From the NCBI GenBank assembly GCA_902622475.1, contig CACNPW010000002.1, positions 8,001 through 62,988 on the forward strand: 54,988 nucleotides of DNA, read 5' to 3'. The stretch's first letter is position 1. Each line of letters begins with the position of its first letter. Source of the DNA: an uncultured Alphaproteobacteria bacterium (lineage in GTDB: Bacteria; Pseudomonadota; Alphaproteobacteria; HIMB59; GCA-002718135). Positions 1 through 7,864 of the stretch are shown here, in pieces. The notes under the pieces were generated by a model. It was given only the letters and a program-made list of their open reading frames with translations, was not told where the DNA came from and ran no database searches. The translations under genes were made by a program, and so were the position numbers.

Positions 1-290
1 CAATAGAGATGATCATAAGAATTATTTTTTTTGGAAAAGATTTTGTTTATAATATAGGAAATGATAAAGATGAGATGAGTGCAAACACTCTTGCTAACAA
101 GATTCTCAAAATTACAAATTCCTCATCTTTGATAGTAAATATTAATTATCCAGCAAATTACCCTTCAGATGAACCTAAAAGAAGGAGTCCAAATATTGAC
201 AAATTTAAAAGAGAATTTGGTTTCTCTCCTCAAATTAAAATAGACGAAGGATTAAAAATGTTTTTTGATTATGCTAGGAAAAATTTTTAA
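1..290 (+). CDS. NAD-dependent sugar epimerase/dehydratase, C-terminal end (partial)
   Basis: This is the last ~96 codons of a gene that begins before the window; the frame stays open to the left edge, so the ATG at 9 is probably internal. The text YNIGNDKDEMSANTLANKI followed by YPSDEPKRRSPNIDKFKREFGFSP and a final EGLKMFFDYAR helix is the usual C-terminal end of extended short-chain dehydrogenases acting on nucleotide sugars (dTDP-glucose 4,6-dehydratase and UDP-glucuronate decarboxylase relatives). The Rossmann domain and YxxxK catalytic pair lie outside the window, so the exact substrate cannot be told. Its 3' end overlaps the end of the oppositely oriented glycosyltransferase gene by 17 bases. 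Context is surface polysaccharide synthesis. Confidence 0.8.
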   Translation, partial: IEMIIRIIFFGKDFVYNIGNDKDEMSANTLANKILKITNSSSLIVNINYPANYPSDEPKRRSPNIDKFKREFGFSPQIKIDEGLKMFFDYARKNF

Positions 291-963
291 AAAAGTAGAT
301 TATAATAACTTTCAACATTGCTAGAGCTACCTTACTGGAGTTAAAAAAACTACCAGTATAATTTGATTTACCTAACCTTTGATAATAATTTACTGGAATT
401 TCAATAATATTTTTTGAAAACTTTATAATATTTAGAGTCAACTCGACCTGAAACTCTGGTCCGGTGTATTTTAGATTATGCATAAATTTTGAATATGTTG
501 TTTTTTTAATTATCCTAAATGAGCAACCAACATCAGTTAGAACTGGTCCTTTGAAAAAAAAGGTTATTAATTTAGCAAAAAGCAAATTTCCAAATTTTAA
601 ATATATTACATTAAGATTGCTATACCTTGAACCAAATACGTTGTCATAATATTTGTTTTTTTCTAAAAATATTTTTATATCATCTATATTAAATGACCCA
701 TCAGGCTCACAAATAAAGATATGAGAGGTTCTACAATTATCTAAACCTTTTTTTACAGCGGCTCCAAAACCTTGTATTTCTTCATTTAAGTACGTTACTT
801 TATTACTTAGTATTATTTGTTTTGTATTATCTGTAGAATTATTATCTACACATATTATTTCACTAAAAATATTACTCTTTTTAATCTCTTTAATACACTT
901 ATCTAATGATTTCTCTTCATTATAAGCAGGTAAAACTATAGAATAAGTTTTTTCATTATTCAT
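274..963 (-). CDS. Family 2 glycosyltransferase
   Basis: A 229-residue protein beginning with the GT-A opening YSIVLPAYNEEKSLDKCIKE, then IICVDNNSTDNT and a CEPDGSFNIDDI segment that supplies the metal-binding acidic cluster. This is the layout of GT2 enzymes of the dolichol-phosphate/undecaprenyl-phosphate mannosyl- or glucosyltransferase type. There is no convincing C-terminal pair of membrane helices, so it is more likely a cytoplasmic or peripheral enzyme moving a sugar onto a lipid or glycan acceptor. It lies 5 bases downstream of the C-methyltransferase gene on the same strand and is probably translated from the same message. Donor and acceptor are unknown. Confidence 0.85.
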   Translation of the reverse strand: MNNEKTYSIVLPAYNEEKSLDKCIKEIKKSNIFSEIICVDNNSTDNTKQIILSNKVTYLNEEIQGFGAAVKKGLDNCRTSHIFICEPDGSFNIDDIKIFLEKNKYYDNVFGSRYSNLNVIYLKFGNLLFAKLITFFFKGPVLTDVGCSFRIIKKTTYSKFMHNLKYTGPEFQVELTLNIIKFSKNIIEIPVNYYQRLGKSNYTGSFFNSSKVALAMLKVIIIYFFKNFS

Positions 964-968
964 TTAGA

Positions 969-2228
969 TCATATTATTTGTAAATTTGGCAGAGGTACAA
1001 TAAATTTAGATTTTAAACCTCTACTTCTCCATTTATTAATAATTGGTTTTTTTAGATGCCAAGCTAGTAGAAGAATGTAGTCTGGCTTATCTTTCATTAA
1101 AATTTCACTGTCAATAATTGGAATATTTAGTGAGGGAATTTTTAAACCGAGCTTTAGAGAAGTTGATTGTTCAGCAATGTAAGACAATTCATTTTTTGTT
1201 ATATTGTTATAACTTAAAAGTACGACTGCCCTTGCAGGGCAAGCTTTTCCAACTAGGCTTTGTTTTTTATTTTTTATTTGATAAATTTTATCTTTCAATT
1301 TATTTCTAGATTCAATAATATGATTTTTAAAGATGTTAAAATGAGTTTTGGAAAAAAGCCAGTTTTGTTCATTTTTAATAATTTTTTTTAAGCTATCGCT
1401 TTTTTTTAATGACTTATTGTTAGACACAAAGCAACGCAAACTACCTCCATATCTTGGAACTTTATAAGCATTATAAAAATTTAATTTATAATAATTAAAA
1501 AGAAATTTTAATGAATGAGCAGAATATGTTCTCAAATGTTCATGATAAAAAGTGTCGTATTGCATATCTTTGATTACGTTTCCTAAATAATGATTTTCAA
1601 ATACAAAAAAACTATTTTTATCGAGCAAAAGATCTATTGATCTCATTACACTTCCCATTGTTGACATATGCGCAAATACATTAGTTGCCGTTATCAATTT
1701 AGCCTTTCCATGTAATGAAACTATTTTTTTTGCTATCTTTTCATTAAAAAAATCATTGTATGTTTTTATACCCTTTTTTTTTGCAATTTTATATGTTGAG
1801 GTTGGCTCAACACCTACAACTCTACACCCCAATTCTTTAAAGTAATTTAATAAATTTCCATCATTTGATCCTACGTCTATTACTAAATCACCTTTTTTAA
1901 GATTTAAACTTTCAAAACAATTTTGCGCAAATTCTTTTTGTTGAAAATCAACCAATCCTGTGATCGAAGGTATGTATGGATAACCGGGATGATAAACATC
2001 TCGTTGCTTAACAATTTGATCTATTTGAACCAAACCACAATTACAACACCTTAATACATTTATCGGATATAATTTAACAGTTTCTTTGTTGTAACTGTTT
2101 TCATCTAAAAAGGTGTTAGCGAGAGGTTGATGGCCCAAATGAATAACCAAATCCAAATTTTCAGAATTGCAAATTTGACATATGTTTATACTTCCTTCAT
2201 CAAAATCATGTATTAAATTTTTCATCAT
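969..2228 (-). CDS. SAM-dependent C-methyltransferase of the deoxysugar type
   Basis: A 419-residue protein with the three-part layout of sugar C-methyltransferases (NovU/TylC3 relatives). There is an N-terminal zinc-binding domain with C17/C20 (ICQIC) and C61/C64 (CCNC) around GHQPLANTFL. A Rossmann SAM domain follows, with motif I VIDVGSNDGNLL near residues 116-127. The C-terminal domain includes the FENHYLG and YHEHLRTYS stretches, whose His/Glu residues are typical of this family. The likely role is methylating a carbon of a nucleotide-linked deoxysugar or keto-sugar for surface glycan. It is the first gene of a leftward pair with the GT2 gene, and shares a 75-base divergent gap with the DUF6056 gene. 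The exact sugar is unknown. Confidence 0.85.
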   Translation of the reverse strand: MMKNLIHDFDEGSINICQICNSENLDLVIHLGHQPLANTFLDENSYNKETVKLYPINVLRCCNCGLVQIDQIVKQRDVYHPGYPYIPSITGLVDFQQKEFAQNCFESLNLKKGDLVIDVGSNDGNLLNYFKELGCRVVGVEPTSTYKIAKKKGIKTYNDFFNEKIAKKIVSLHGKAKLITATNVFAHMSTMGSVMRSIDLLLDKNSFFVFENHYLGNVIKDMQYDTFYHEHLRTYSAHSLKFLFNYYKLNFYNAYKVPRYGGSLRCFVSNNKSLKKSDSLKKIIKNEQNWLFSKTHFNIFKNHIIESRNKLKDKIYQIKNKKQSLVGKACPARAVVLLSYNNITKNELSYIAEQSTSLKLGLKIPSLNIPIIDSEILMKDKPDYILLLAWHLKKPIINKWRSRGLKSKFIVPLPNLQII

Positions 2229-2303
2229 TATTATCTTATATAAAAAAAAATAATTTAATATAGAAAAGATTTTAATTAAAATAAATAATTTAATTTTTTA
2301 AAA

Positions 2304-3713
2304 ATGTTTAATTATTATAATAATTTTATAAAAAACTTAATTTTTAAGTTTCCTTTACTAGGATATTTTTTTATTTTTTTAGGATCTTTTTTTATTATTT
2401 TAGCCTCAATATATCATCCAATAATTGGAGATGATCTAGCTTTCAAATTTAATGTAAATAAAAATTCTGACTTTTTTGAATACTTTAATTTTTATTATTT
2501 CAATCATACAGGCAGAATATCTCAAATAATTTTTACTTATTTAATATTTAATAATGATTTTTTTTTATTATTATTCAAAGCATCATCATATCCAATTTAT
2601 ATAATTACTTGCTTTCTAATGTGGAAAATAATTACAAATAATAATAAGTTTAATAATATTGATTCATTGCAGATATTTTTTCTGTTTTCAATATGTTTGT
2701 GGCTTTCTCTTCCAGCTTTAGATGAAACAATTATCTGGTCATGTGGTTCAGTGACATATTTGTTTTCTATATTTTATTTTTTCAATCTAATTTATTTTTT
2801 AAATATATTTTTAAATAGTAAAAAAATAAATAAAATTTATTTCAAAATTTTATTTGTTTCCATAATTGGCTTTCTATTAGGTTCATCATCAGAACAATTA
2901 TCTATTGTATCAATAATTTTTTTATTTTTTTTATTTTTTCAAAGCAAATCACTTAATACCTCAAAAAAATTATTAATTATTATTTCTATACTTTCAGTAA
3001 TAATTGGTTTTTGTGTTTTATTTTTTGCTCCGGGAAATTATCAAAGAATGGGATTATTAGAAGAGAGAAAAATTATATCAAAAATGATAACTTTTATTTT
3101 ATATTTTTTTTCTAGTTATTTTAAGTTAGGAGACGAAGACTCAGGTTCTAATTTATGGTTATCAATTTTTTTAATGATTTATATTATAAATCCTTATTTA
3201 AAGTACAATTTAAGCTCATTTAAAGAATCATTTCTTTGGCTCTTTATTAGTATACTTACTTTATTGGTTATGTTGCCAATAGTTGATCACACCTCAACAA
3301 GGACAACTTTTTATGCAATATTTTTTCTGTATGTTTTTGCATTAAAATTTTCTTATAATTTAAATAAATTTAATTTTGAGGGAAATCATTTAATTTTTAA
3401 AAATTTTATCTTTGTAATAATTTCATGTGTTTTTTTCTTTGACGGATTTGTTGGCTATTTATCTAATAAGAGTTTAAATAACGAAAATATAATGAGAATG
3501 GAAATAATTGATAACGCTGTTAAAAATGATCTAAAAACAATTACTGTACCAGTATTTGCAACTGTACCATCAAGATTAACTTATATTATGCCACCACACC
3601 TTGAAAAACATTATTTAAAATATTATGAAAAAGAAAATATTAAAATTTATTTCAATGGAGATCTTTATTCTAATCAGTTAAATCCTTTGAAAAATTTAAA
3701 GTTTAATTTTTAA
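2304..3713 (+). CDS. Polytopic membrane protein of the DUF6056 type
   Basis: A 469-residue protein made almost wholly of hydrophobic helices, roughly ten or more, with Phe, Ile, Leu and Asn dominating. Recognisable points are GDDLAFKFNV just after the first helix, NHTGRISQI, DETIIWSCGSVTYLF, GSSSEQLS and APGNYQRM, the signature pattern I associate with DUF6056 proteins. These look like GT-C fold, lipid-linked-sugar glycosyltransferases, with the early acidic pair (GDD) in a plausible catalytic loop. Membrane location is clear; a transferase role is inference. The gene is visibly more AT-rich than the housekeeping genes to the right and sits among polysaccharide genes, which fits a variable surface-glycan locus. 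Confidence 0.7.
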   Translation: MFNYYNNFIKNLIFKFPLLGYFFIFLGSFFIILASIYHPIIGDDLAFKFNVNKNSDFFEYFNFYYFNHTGRISQIIFTYLIFNNDFFLLLFKASSYPIYIITCFLMWKIITNNNKFNNIDSLQIFFLFSICLWLSLPALDETIIWSCGSVTYLFSIFYFFNLIYFLNIFLNSKKINKIYFKILFVSIIGFLLGSSSEQLSIVSIIFLFFLFFQSKSLNTSKKLLIIISILSVIIGFCVLFFAPGNYQRMGLLEERKIISKMITFILYFFSSYFKLGDEDSGSNLWLSIFLMIYIINPYLKYNLSSFKESFLWLFISILTLLVMLPIVDHTSTRTTFYAIFFLYVFALKFSYNLNKFNFEGNHLIFKNFIFVIISCVFFFDGFVGYLSNKSLNNENIMRMEIIDNAVKNDLKTITVPVFATVPSRLTYIMPPHLEKHYLKYYEKENIKIYFNGDLYSNQLNPLKNLKFNF

Positions 3714-3801
3714 AAAATGTTTTTTTATAAAATACTAGATATTAAATCGTTAATACATATTTTAATTGTAATTTAGAGTATCAATAATATAAAATTAGAT
3801 T

Positions 3802-4596
3802 ATGAAATTTGCAGTATGTTTTCATGGATTAGTTGGATCAACAAATAAAGGTGGACTCGGTAAAAATCTAAACCTAGAAGAAAGTTATAAGACTTTTGTT
3901 AAAAATGTAATTGAATGTAATAAAACTCATTCTTTTGATATCTTTGTTCATAGTCAATCACTAAAAAATAAAAATGAAATAATTAAATTACTAAAACCAA
4001 AGAAATATTTAATTGAAAATCAAAAAATGTTCAAAAATTATAAAAGTCATCCTAGCTTCTATACTTTGAATTTTTATTTAAAATGTATAAAAAATATTTT
4101 TAGAATAAAACAGTATTTAACAAAACATAACTTTAGAGTTTTTTGTGCCTATAGCAGATGGTATACTGCATATAAAGTTTTAGAAATAATGAAAAATTAT
4201 GAAATCGAAAAGAAATTAAAATATGACTTTATAATATTAATTAGAATGGATCTATCTTTTTTAAATAAAATTCATCTTAATAATTTAAAAAAAAATATTT
4301 TATATTGTTCTAACTGGAATGAGGGTCCGACACCAGAAAATAATTATAAATTAAATGTAAAACTAAATAATTTATCATTAGAAAAAAATCGTGGTTTATT
4401 AGATTTTTGGTTCATAGGAGATAATGATTTAATTAATAGATTTTCTAAATTATACCTGAGATTAAAATATTACCATATAGATAATCATACTGCTGCCAAA
4501 CAACATGCAGATTATCTAAATCTAAAAATAAATTATATGTATTTTAGATTTAAGGATTTTGAAATTACGAGAAGATTAAAAAATTCTGAAGATTAA
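3802..4596 (+). CDS. Unrecognised protein, possibly a glycosyltransferase
   Basis: A 264-residue soluble-looking protein opening with KFAVCFHGLVGSTNKGG, then FDIFVHSQSL, LLKPKKYLIENQKMF and FIILIRMDLSFLNKI. The final third has DNHTAAKQHADYLN. No signal peptide or membrane helix is visible. The pattern (a beta strand with G-L-G, a D-I-F-V-H-S strand, then R-M-D-L with an acidic residue after a hydrophobic strand) recalls small glycosyltransferase-like proteins of marine bacterial polysaccharide clusters, where the R-x-D stands in for a DxD motif; I cannot name the family firmly. It is very Lys/Asn/Ile-rich and AT-rich. It lies 88 bases after the DUF6056 gene on the same strand and ends 48 bases before the 3' end of tRNA-fMet. 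Confidence 0.6.
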   Translation: MKFAVCFHGLVGSTNKGGLGKNLNLEESYKTFVKNVIECNKTHSFDIFVHSQSLKNKNEIIKLLKPKKYLIENQKMFKNYKSHPSFYTLNFYLKCIKNIFRIKQYLTKHNFRVFCAYSRWYTAYKVLEIMKNYEIEKKLKYDFIILIRMDLSFLNKIHLNNLKKNILYCSNWNEGPTPENNYKLNVKLNNLSLEKNRGLLDFWFIGDNDLINRFSKLYLRLKYYHIDNHTAAKQHADYLNLKINYMYFRFKDFEITRRLKNSED

Positions 4597-4644
4597 GTGA
4601 ATAAAATATAAGAATTAAGTTTAAAATTATTTATTTCAAGAAAT

Positions 4645-4721
<77 letters not shown>

Positions 4722-4741
4722 ATTGAGAATTACATTTAAAT

Positions 4742-4747
4742 ATTATA
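4742..4747 (-). promoter_or_regulatory. Probable -10 element of tRNA-fMet
   Basis: Read on the minus strand the sequence is TTTGTATAAT: a perfect TATAAT with a TG extension just before it, placed so that transcription would start about 14 bases before the mature tRNA 5' end. I see no good -35 at the standard distance, which an extended -10 can tolerate. It implies that tRNA-fMet has its own promoter and does not depend on readthrough from the dehydrogenase gene. Confidence 0.5.
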
Positions 4748-4786
4748 CAAATAAAAACAAGTTAAAATTACAAATATAGATAAAAT

Positions 4787-5827
4787 TTAAAACTTTATTT
4801 TTGCATTAATAACTTTTCCCTGAATATGAGATTTAATTAGTTTATTTATATTTTCTAACTTATCAGAATGAGAAAAGAAGTTTTTTAATGATATTTTTCT
4901 GCTCTGAATTATATTAATTATTTTTTCAAAATCTATATCTGGATCAGTATTGCTGCCACTAGAACCAATGATTTTGATTCCATAATTTAAAATTAGAGTA
5001 TTCAAACTTAATTTTTGGTTAATTGGCATTACACCTATTGTTAATAAAGTTGAAATTTTTTTTGCAAAATTTAGTGAAAATTCTATTACTTTGTTATTAC
5101 CTGAATAATCAATAATATGATCATAAGTTGTATCTATATTGCTCTTAAATTTATTAATGTTTTGATTAATACCTATTTTTTCATTAATACAAAATGATTG
5201 ATTAGCTCCGTATTTTAATGAATTTCTAATTTTAAAATTATATTTATCAATAACGCAAACTTTATTTGCGCCTGCAAGATGAGCCCCTAAAATTGCTCCT
5301 AAGGACATTCCTCCCGCTCCAATAATAATTACATTATCTCCTAAATTAAAATTCAACATTTTAGAGAAACTATTAAAACCAGTTGAAAGAACATCTGCAC
5401 ACAAAATTGCTAAATCATTAGATACAGAAGAATTAATTTTTGTTACTCTATTTTCAGAAACAACACTTATTTCATTAAAAGTTGTTACATGTCCTGCATT
5501 TATAATTTTATTTCCATATCTATATTTTGGAGGGTCTGCATTTATCCCTGATCCCTTAATCCATGACAATATCACTTTGTCGTCTTTTTTGACTTTATTT
5601 ACACCAGGTCCAATTTCTAAAACTATTCCAACTGCTTCGTGACCAAGGAGATGTGGTAGAAATTTGTCCTTTCCTTTGGTTCCTTTTATTTCACCAATTT
5701 GTGATCCACATATTCTAGAACTATACATTTTTACTAAAACTTGACCAAAACTTAGTTTAGGAATTTCAATCTCTGTTATAAGTAAATCAGTATTTTGTTT
5801 GATTAGTATTGCAGCTTTAGTTTTCAT
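4787..5827 (-). CDS. Zinc-dependent medium-chain alcohol dehydrogenase
   Basis: A 346-residue MDR-family dehydrogenase. The N-terminal GroES-like domain has the catalytic-zinc ligands C40 (SRICGSQ), H63-E64 (LGHEAVG) and C143 (ILCADVLSTG). The Rossmann domain has IIGAGGMSLGAI for NAD(P). The four-cysteine structural zinc loop of classical alcohol dehydrogenases is missing: residues 91-110 hold no cysteine. Relatives with the CGSQ...LPHLLGHE...VTTFNE pattern are, from memory, frequent in polysaccharide and sugar-modification loci, so a sugar alcohol or sugar-derived hydroxyl is a likely substrate; this is inference. The ATG lies 7 bases after the mature 3' end of tRNA-Met, with no room for an external ribosome binding site. 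Confidence 0.85.
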   Translation of the reverse strand: MKTKAAILIKQNTDLLITEIEIPKLSFGQVLVKMYSSRICGSQIGEIKGTKGKDKFLPHLLGHEAVGIVLEIGPGVNKVKKDDKVILSWIKGSGINADPPKYRYGNKIINAGHVTTFNEISVVSENRVTKINSSVSNDLAILCADVLSTGFNSFSKMLNFNLGDNVIIIGAGGMSLGAILGAHLAGANKVCVIDKYNFKIRNSLKYGANQSFCINEKIGINQNINKFKSNIDTTYDHIIDYSGNNKVIEFSLNFAKKISTLLTIGVMPINQKLSLNTLILNYGIKIIGSSGSNTDPDIDFEKIINIIQSRKISLKNFFSHSDKLENINKLIKSHIQGKVINAKIKF

Positions 5828-5834
5828 AATTTTT

Positions 5835-5911
5835 TGGTAGCGGAGGAGGGATTTGAACCCCCGACATCACGAATATGAGCCGTGCGCTCTGACCAACTGA
5901 GCTACTCCGCC
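5835..5911 (-). tRNA. Elongator tRNA-Met (CAT)
   Basis: A 77-nt cloverleaf with encoded CCA: acceptor GGCGGAG/CTCCGCT (a G1-U72 wobble at the top), D-arm GCTC/GAGC, anticodon stem CACGG/TCGTG with loop CTCATAT, T-arm GGGGG-TTCAAAT-CCCTC. The anticodon CAT could also belong to tRNA-Ile2 (lysidine type). The GGCGGAGTAGCTCAGTTGG start matches alphaproteobacterial elongator tRNA-Met rather than the GGGCC start usual for Ile2, so Met is preferred. It begins 11 bases after the sufA stop codon and ends 7 bases before the dehydrogenase ATG, with no obvious promoter of its own. It is therefore probably cut from the suf transcript. Confidence 0.9.
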
Positions 5912-5922
5912 ATTTAATGAAT

Positions 5923-6258
5923 TTATATCGTAAATGATTCTCCACATCCACATGTACTTTTTTCATTTGGATTATCAAAGACAAATCTACTTGAGAGTTT
6001 GTCAGTTCTGTAATCCATTACTGATCCTAATAAAAACATAGTTGCTTTTGGATCAATTAATACTTTTGCACCATCTTGATTAATAAGTTCATAATTTTTT
6101 AAATTAGATGAATTAGCAAAATCTAATTTATACGAGTATCCACTACAACCAGACTTATCAACTCCTATAACAATGGAGTCCATGCCATCGGGAGCGTTAG
6201 AAATTATTTTTTTAATTTGGTCAATTGCATTTATTGTTATAGATAAAACATTATTCAT
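5923..6258 (-). CDS. sufA: A-type iron-sulfur carrier (SufA/ErpA family)
   Basis: A 111-residue HesB/IscA-fold protein. The three cluster-binding cysteines are present: C38 in VDKSGCSGYSYKLDF, and C103 and C105 in STCGCGESF near the C-terminus. It accepts Fe-S clusters from the SufBCD scaffold and hands them to target proteins in the cytoplasm. As the last protein gene of the sufB-C-D-S-T run, SufA is the natural name, though ErpA cannot be excluded from sequence alone. The gene is followed 11 bases later by tRNA-Met on the same strand. Confidence 0.92.
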   Translation of the reverse strand: MNNVLSITINAIDQIKKIISNAPDGMDSIVIGVDKSGCSGYSYKLDFANSSNLKNYELINQDGAKVLIDPKATMFLLGSVMDYRTDKLSSRFVFDNPNEKSTCGCGESFTI

Positions 6259-6277
6259 AAATTTGTTATAAATTAAA

Positions 6278-6664
6278 TTAAAAAATATCTAAAGCAAGTT
6301 TTGCCTCTTCAGACATTAAATCTTTATGCCACTTAGGGGTCCAAACTAAAGAAACTTCTATAGAATTTAGATTTGATAATTTTTCCACTGATTTTCCAAC
6401 ACTTTCAGGCATAGTACCTGCGACTGGGCAGTTCGGGTTTGTTAGGGTCATTTTAATTTTAATATCATTTTTATTATTAATCTTGATTTCGTATATTAAA
6501 CCTAAATCATATAAGTTAACTGGTATTTCAGGGTCAACAACAGTCTTAATGCACTCAATAACTTGATCTTTATTAATTGTATTAGTGATGTTTGAATTAT
6601 TAAATTTTTTTAAATAACTTGATTTTTTATCTGGTAAAAAATCCTTTAATTGTTTTTCTTCCAT
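6278..6664 (-). CDS. sufT: SUF-associated MIP18/DUF59 protein SufT
   Basis: A 128-residue protein whose core is the MIP18 (DUF59) domain: VVDPEIPVNLYDLGLIYEIKI, then MTLTNPNCPVAGTMPESV with the single conserved cysteine, then LVWTPKWHKDLMS. About 35 variable residues precede it. Members of this family help deliver or mature Fe-S clusters; the suf-linked form is called SufT. It starts 3 bases after the sufS stop and ends 19 bases before sufA, so it is an integral part of the operon. No SufE or SufU partner for SufS is encoded here. Confidence 0.92.
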   Translation of the reverse strand: MEEKQLKDFLPDKKSSYLKKFNNSNITNTINKDQVIECIKTVVDPEIPVNLYDLGLIYEIKINNKNDIKIKMTLTNPNCPVAGTMPESVGKSVEKLSNLNSIEVSLVWTPKWHKDLMSEEAKLALDIF

Positions 6665-6667
6665 TAA

Positions 6668-7864
6668 TTATAATAAGATTTTAGTTATTTCATGAATGCT
6701 ATCTACTAAATGATCAACGTCCTCTTTTGTGTTATATACTCCAAAGGAAATTCTAGATGTTCCAGAAACATTAAAATGTTTCATAAGAGGTTGGCAACAA
6801 TGATGCCCTGTTCTTATTGCTATGTTTTTTTTATCTAACATTGCACCTAAATCAGAATTATGCACCCCCTCAATATTAAATGAAATAATTGCCCCTTTGT
6901 TTTTATTAGGTCCATATATTTTTATATTATTGAATTTTGAAAGTTTTTCATAAGCATAATCATGAAGTTTCATTTCATGATCATAAATAACATTTGGATC
7001 AACTTCATTCATAAAATTTAATGAAGATGAAAATCCAATAACTGGAGCAATAGGAGGTGTACCTGCCTCAAATTTTTCGTATCCATTTGCATATGTACTT
7101 TTGTCAATATCTACATCATGAATCATTTGCCCTCCCCCTTGGTAAGGAGAAAATTCGTCTATCCATTTGTCTTTCATATACAATATTCCAAGACCAGATG
7201 GCCCGTACATTTTATGTGCTGAAAAGACATAAAAATCAGGCTCTAAATTTTTAAGATCAACTTTTTTGTGAGGAGCAAATTGACAACCATCTAATAGTAG
7301 CGGTATATTATTTTTTTTCGCAATTTCTTTTATTTTATCAAAATTAGTTATTGATCCTGTCACATTTGACATGTGAGTTAATGTAATTAATTTGGTTTTT
7401 GAGTTAATTTTATCATGTAATTCATCGTAATTAATTTCACTATTTTCATTTAAACCAAGAGGAATAATTTTAATCTTATTTTCAATTAAATGCCAAGGTA
7501 TTAAATTAGCATGGTGCTCAAGATAACTTAAGATTATTTCATCACCATCTTTTAAAAATCTTTTAGACATACAAGATGCAATTAAATTAATACCCTCAGT
7601 AGCACTTTTTACAAAAATAATATTTTTTTGAGAAGTATTTAAATAATCGGCAACTTTTTTTCGAGCATTTTCAAATTTTTTTGTTAATTTAGAACTTAAT
7701 TCATAATTACCTCTATGAATGTTTGCATATTCATTTGTGTAACAATTATTGGTAGCTTCAATCATTTCATCAACTTTTAATGCGGAAGCGGCAGTATCTA
7801 AAAAAACTAGATTAGGATTTTTTTTGAATACAGGAAATTTTGATTTTAGATTTGAAATATTCAT
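6668..7864 (-). CDS. sufS: Cysteine desulfurase SufS
   Basis: A 398-residue PLP-dependent class V aminotransferase-fold enzyme that takes sulfur from cysteine and passes it as persulfide to the SufBCD scaffold. The PLP lysine is K218 in FSAHKMYGPSG. The active-site cysteine is C356 in RTGHHCCQP, in the short-loop arrangement of group II (SufS) desulfurases. LEHHANLIPW and THMSNVTG are also conserved. Its ATG overlaps the sufD stop by 4 bases, so translation is coupled. An unusual second cysteine directly follows C356. SufS normally needs SufE for activation; none is in this operon, so it should be elsewhere in the genome. Confidence 0.96.
   Translation of the reverse strand: MNISNLKSKFPVFKKNPNLVFLDTAASALKVDEMIEATNNCYTNEYANIHRGNYELSSKLTKKFENARKKVADYLNTSQKNIIFVKSATEGINLIASCMSKRFLKDGDEIILSYLEHHANLIPWHLIENKIKIIPLGLNENSEINYDELHDKINSKTKLITLTHMSNVTGSITNFDKIKEIAKKNNIPLLLDGCQFAPHKKVDLKNLEPDFYVFSAHKMYGPSGLGILYMKDKWIDEFSPYQGGGQMIHDVDIDKSTYANGYEKFEAGTPPIAPVIGFSSSLNFMNEVDPNVIYDHEMKLHDYAYEKLSKFNNIKIYGPNKNKGAIISFNIEGVHNSDLGAMLDKKNIAIRTGHHCCQPLMKHFNVSGTSRISFGVYNTKEDVDHLVDSIHEITKILL

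Noticed and set aside
9-290. A complete 93-residue gene starting at ATG 9
   Set aside because: The frame is open to the window edge and the sequence is the C-terminal end of a much longer sugar epimerase/dehydratase.
464-649. 61-residue plus-strand frame opposite the GT2 gene
   Set aside because: Antisense shadow of a clear glycosyltransferase.
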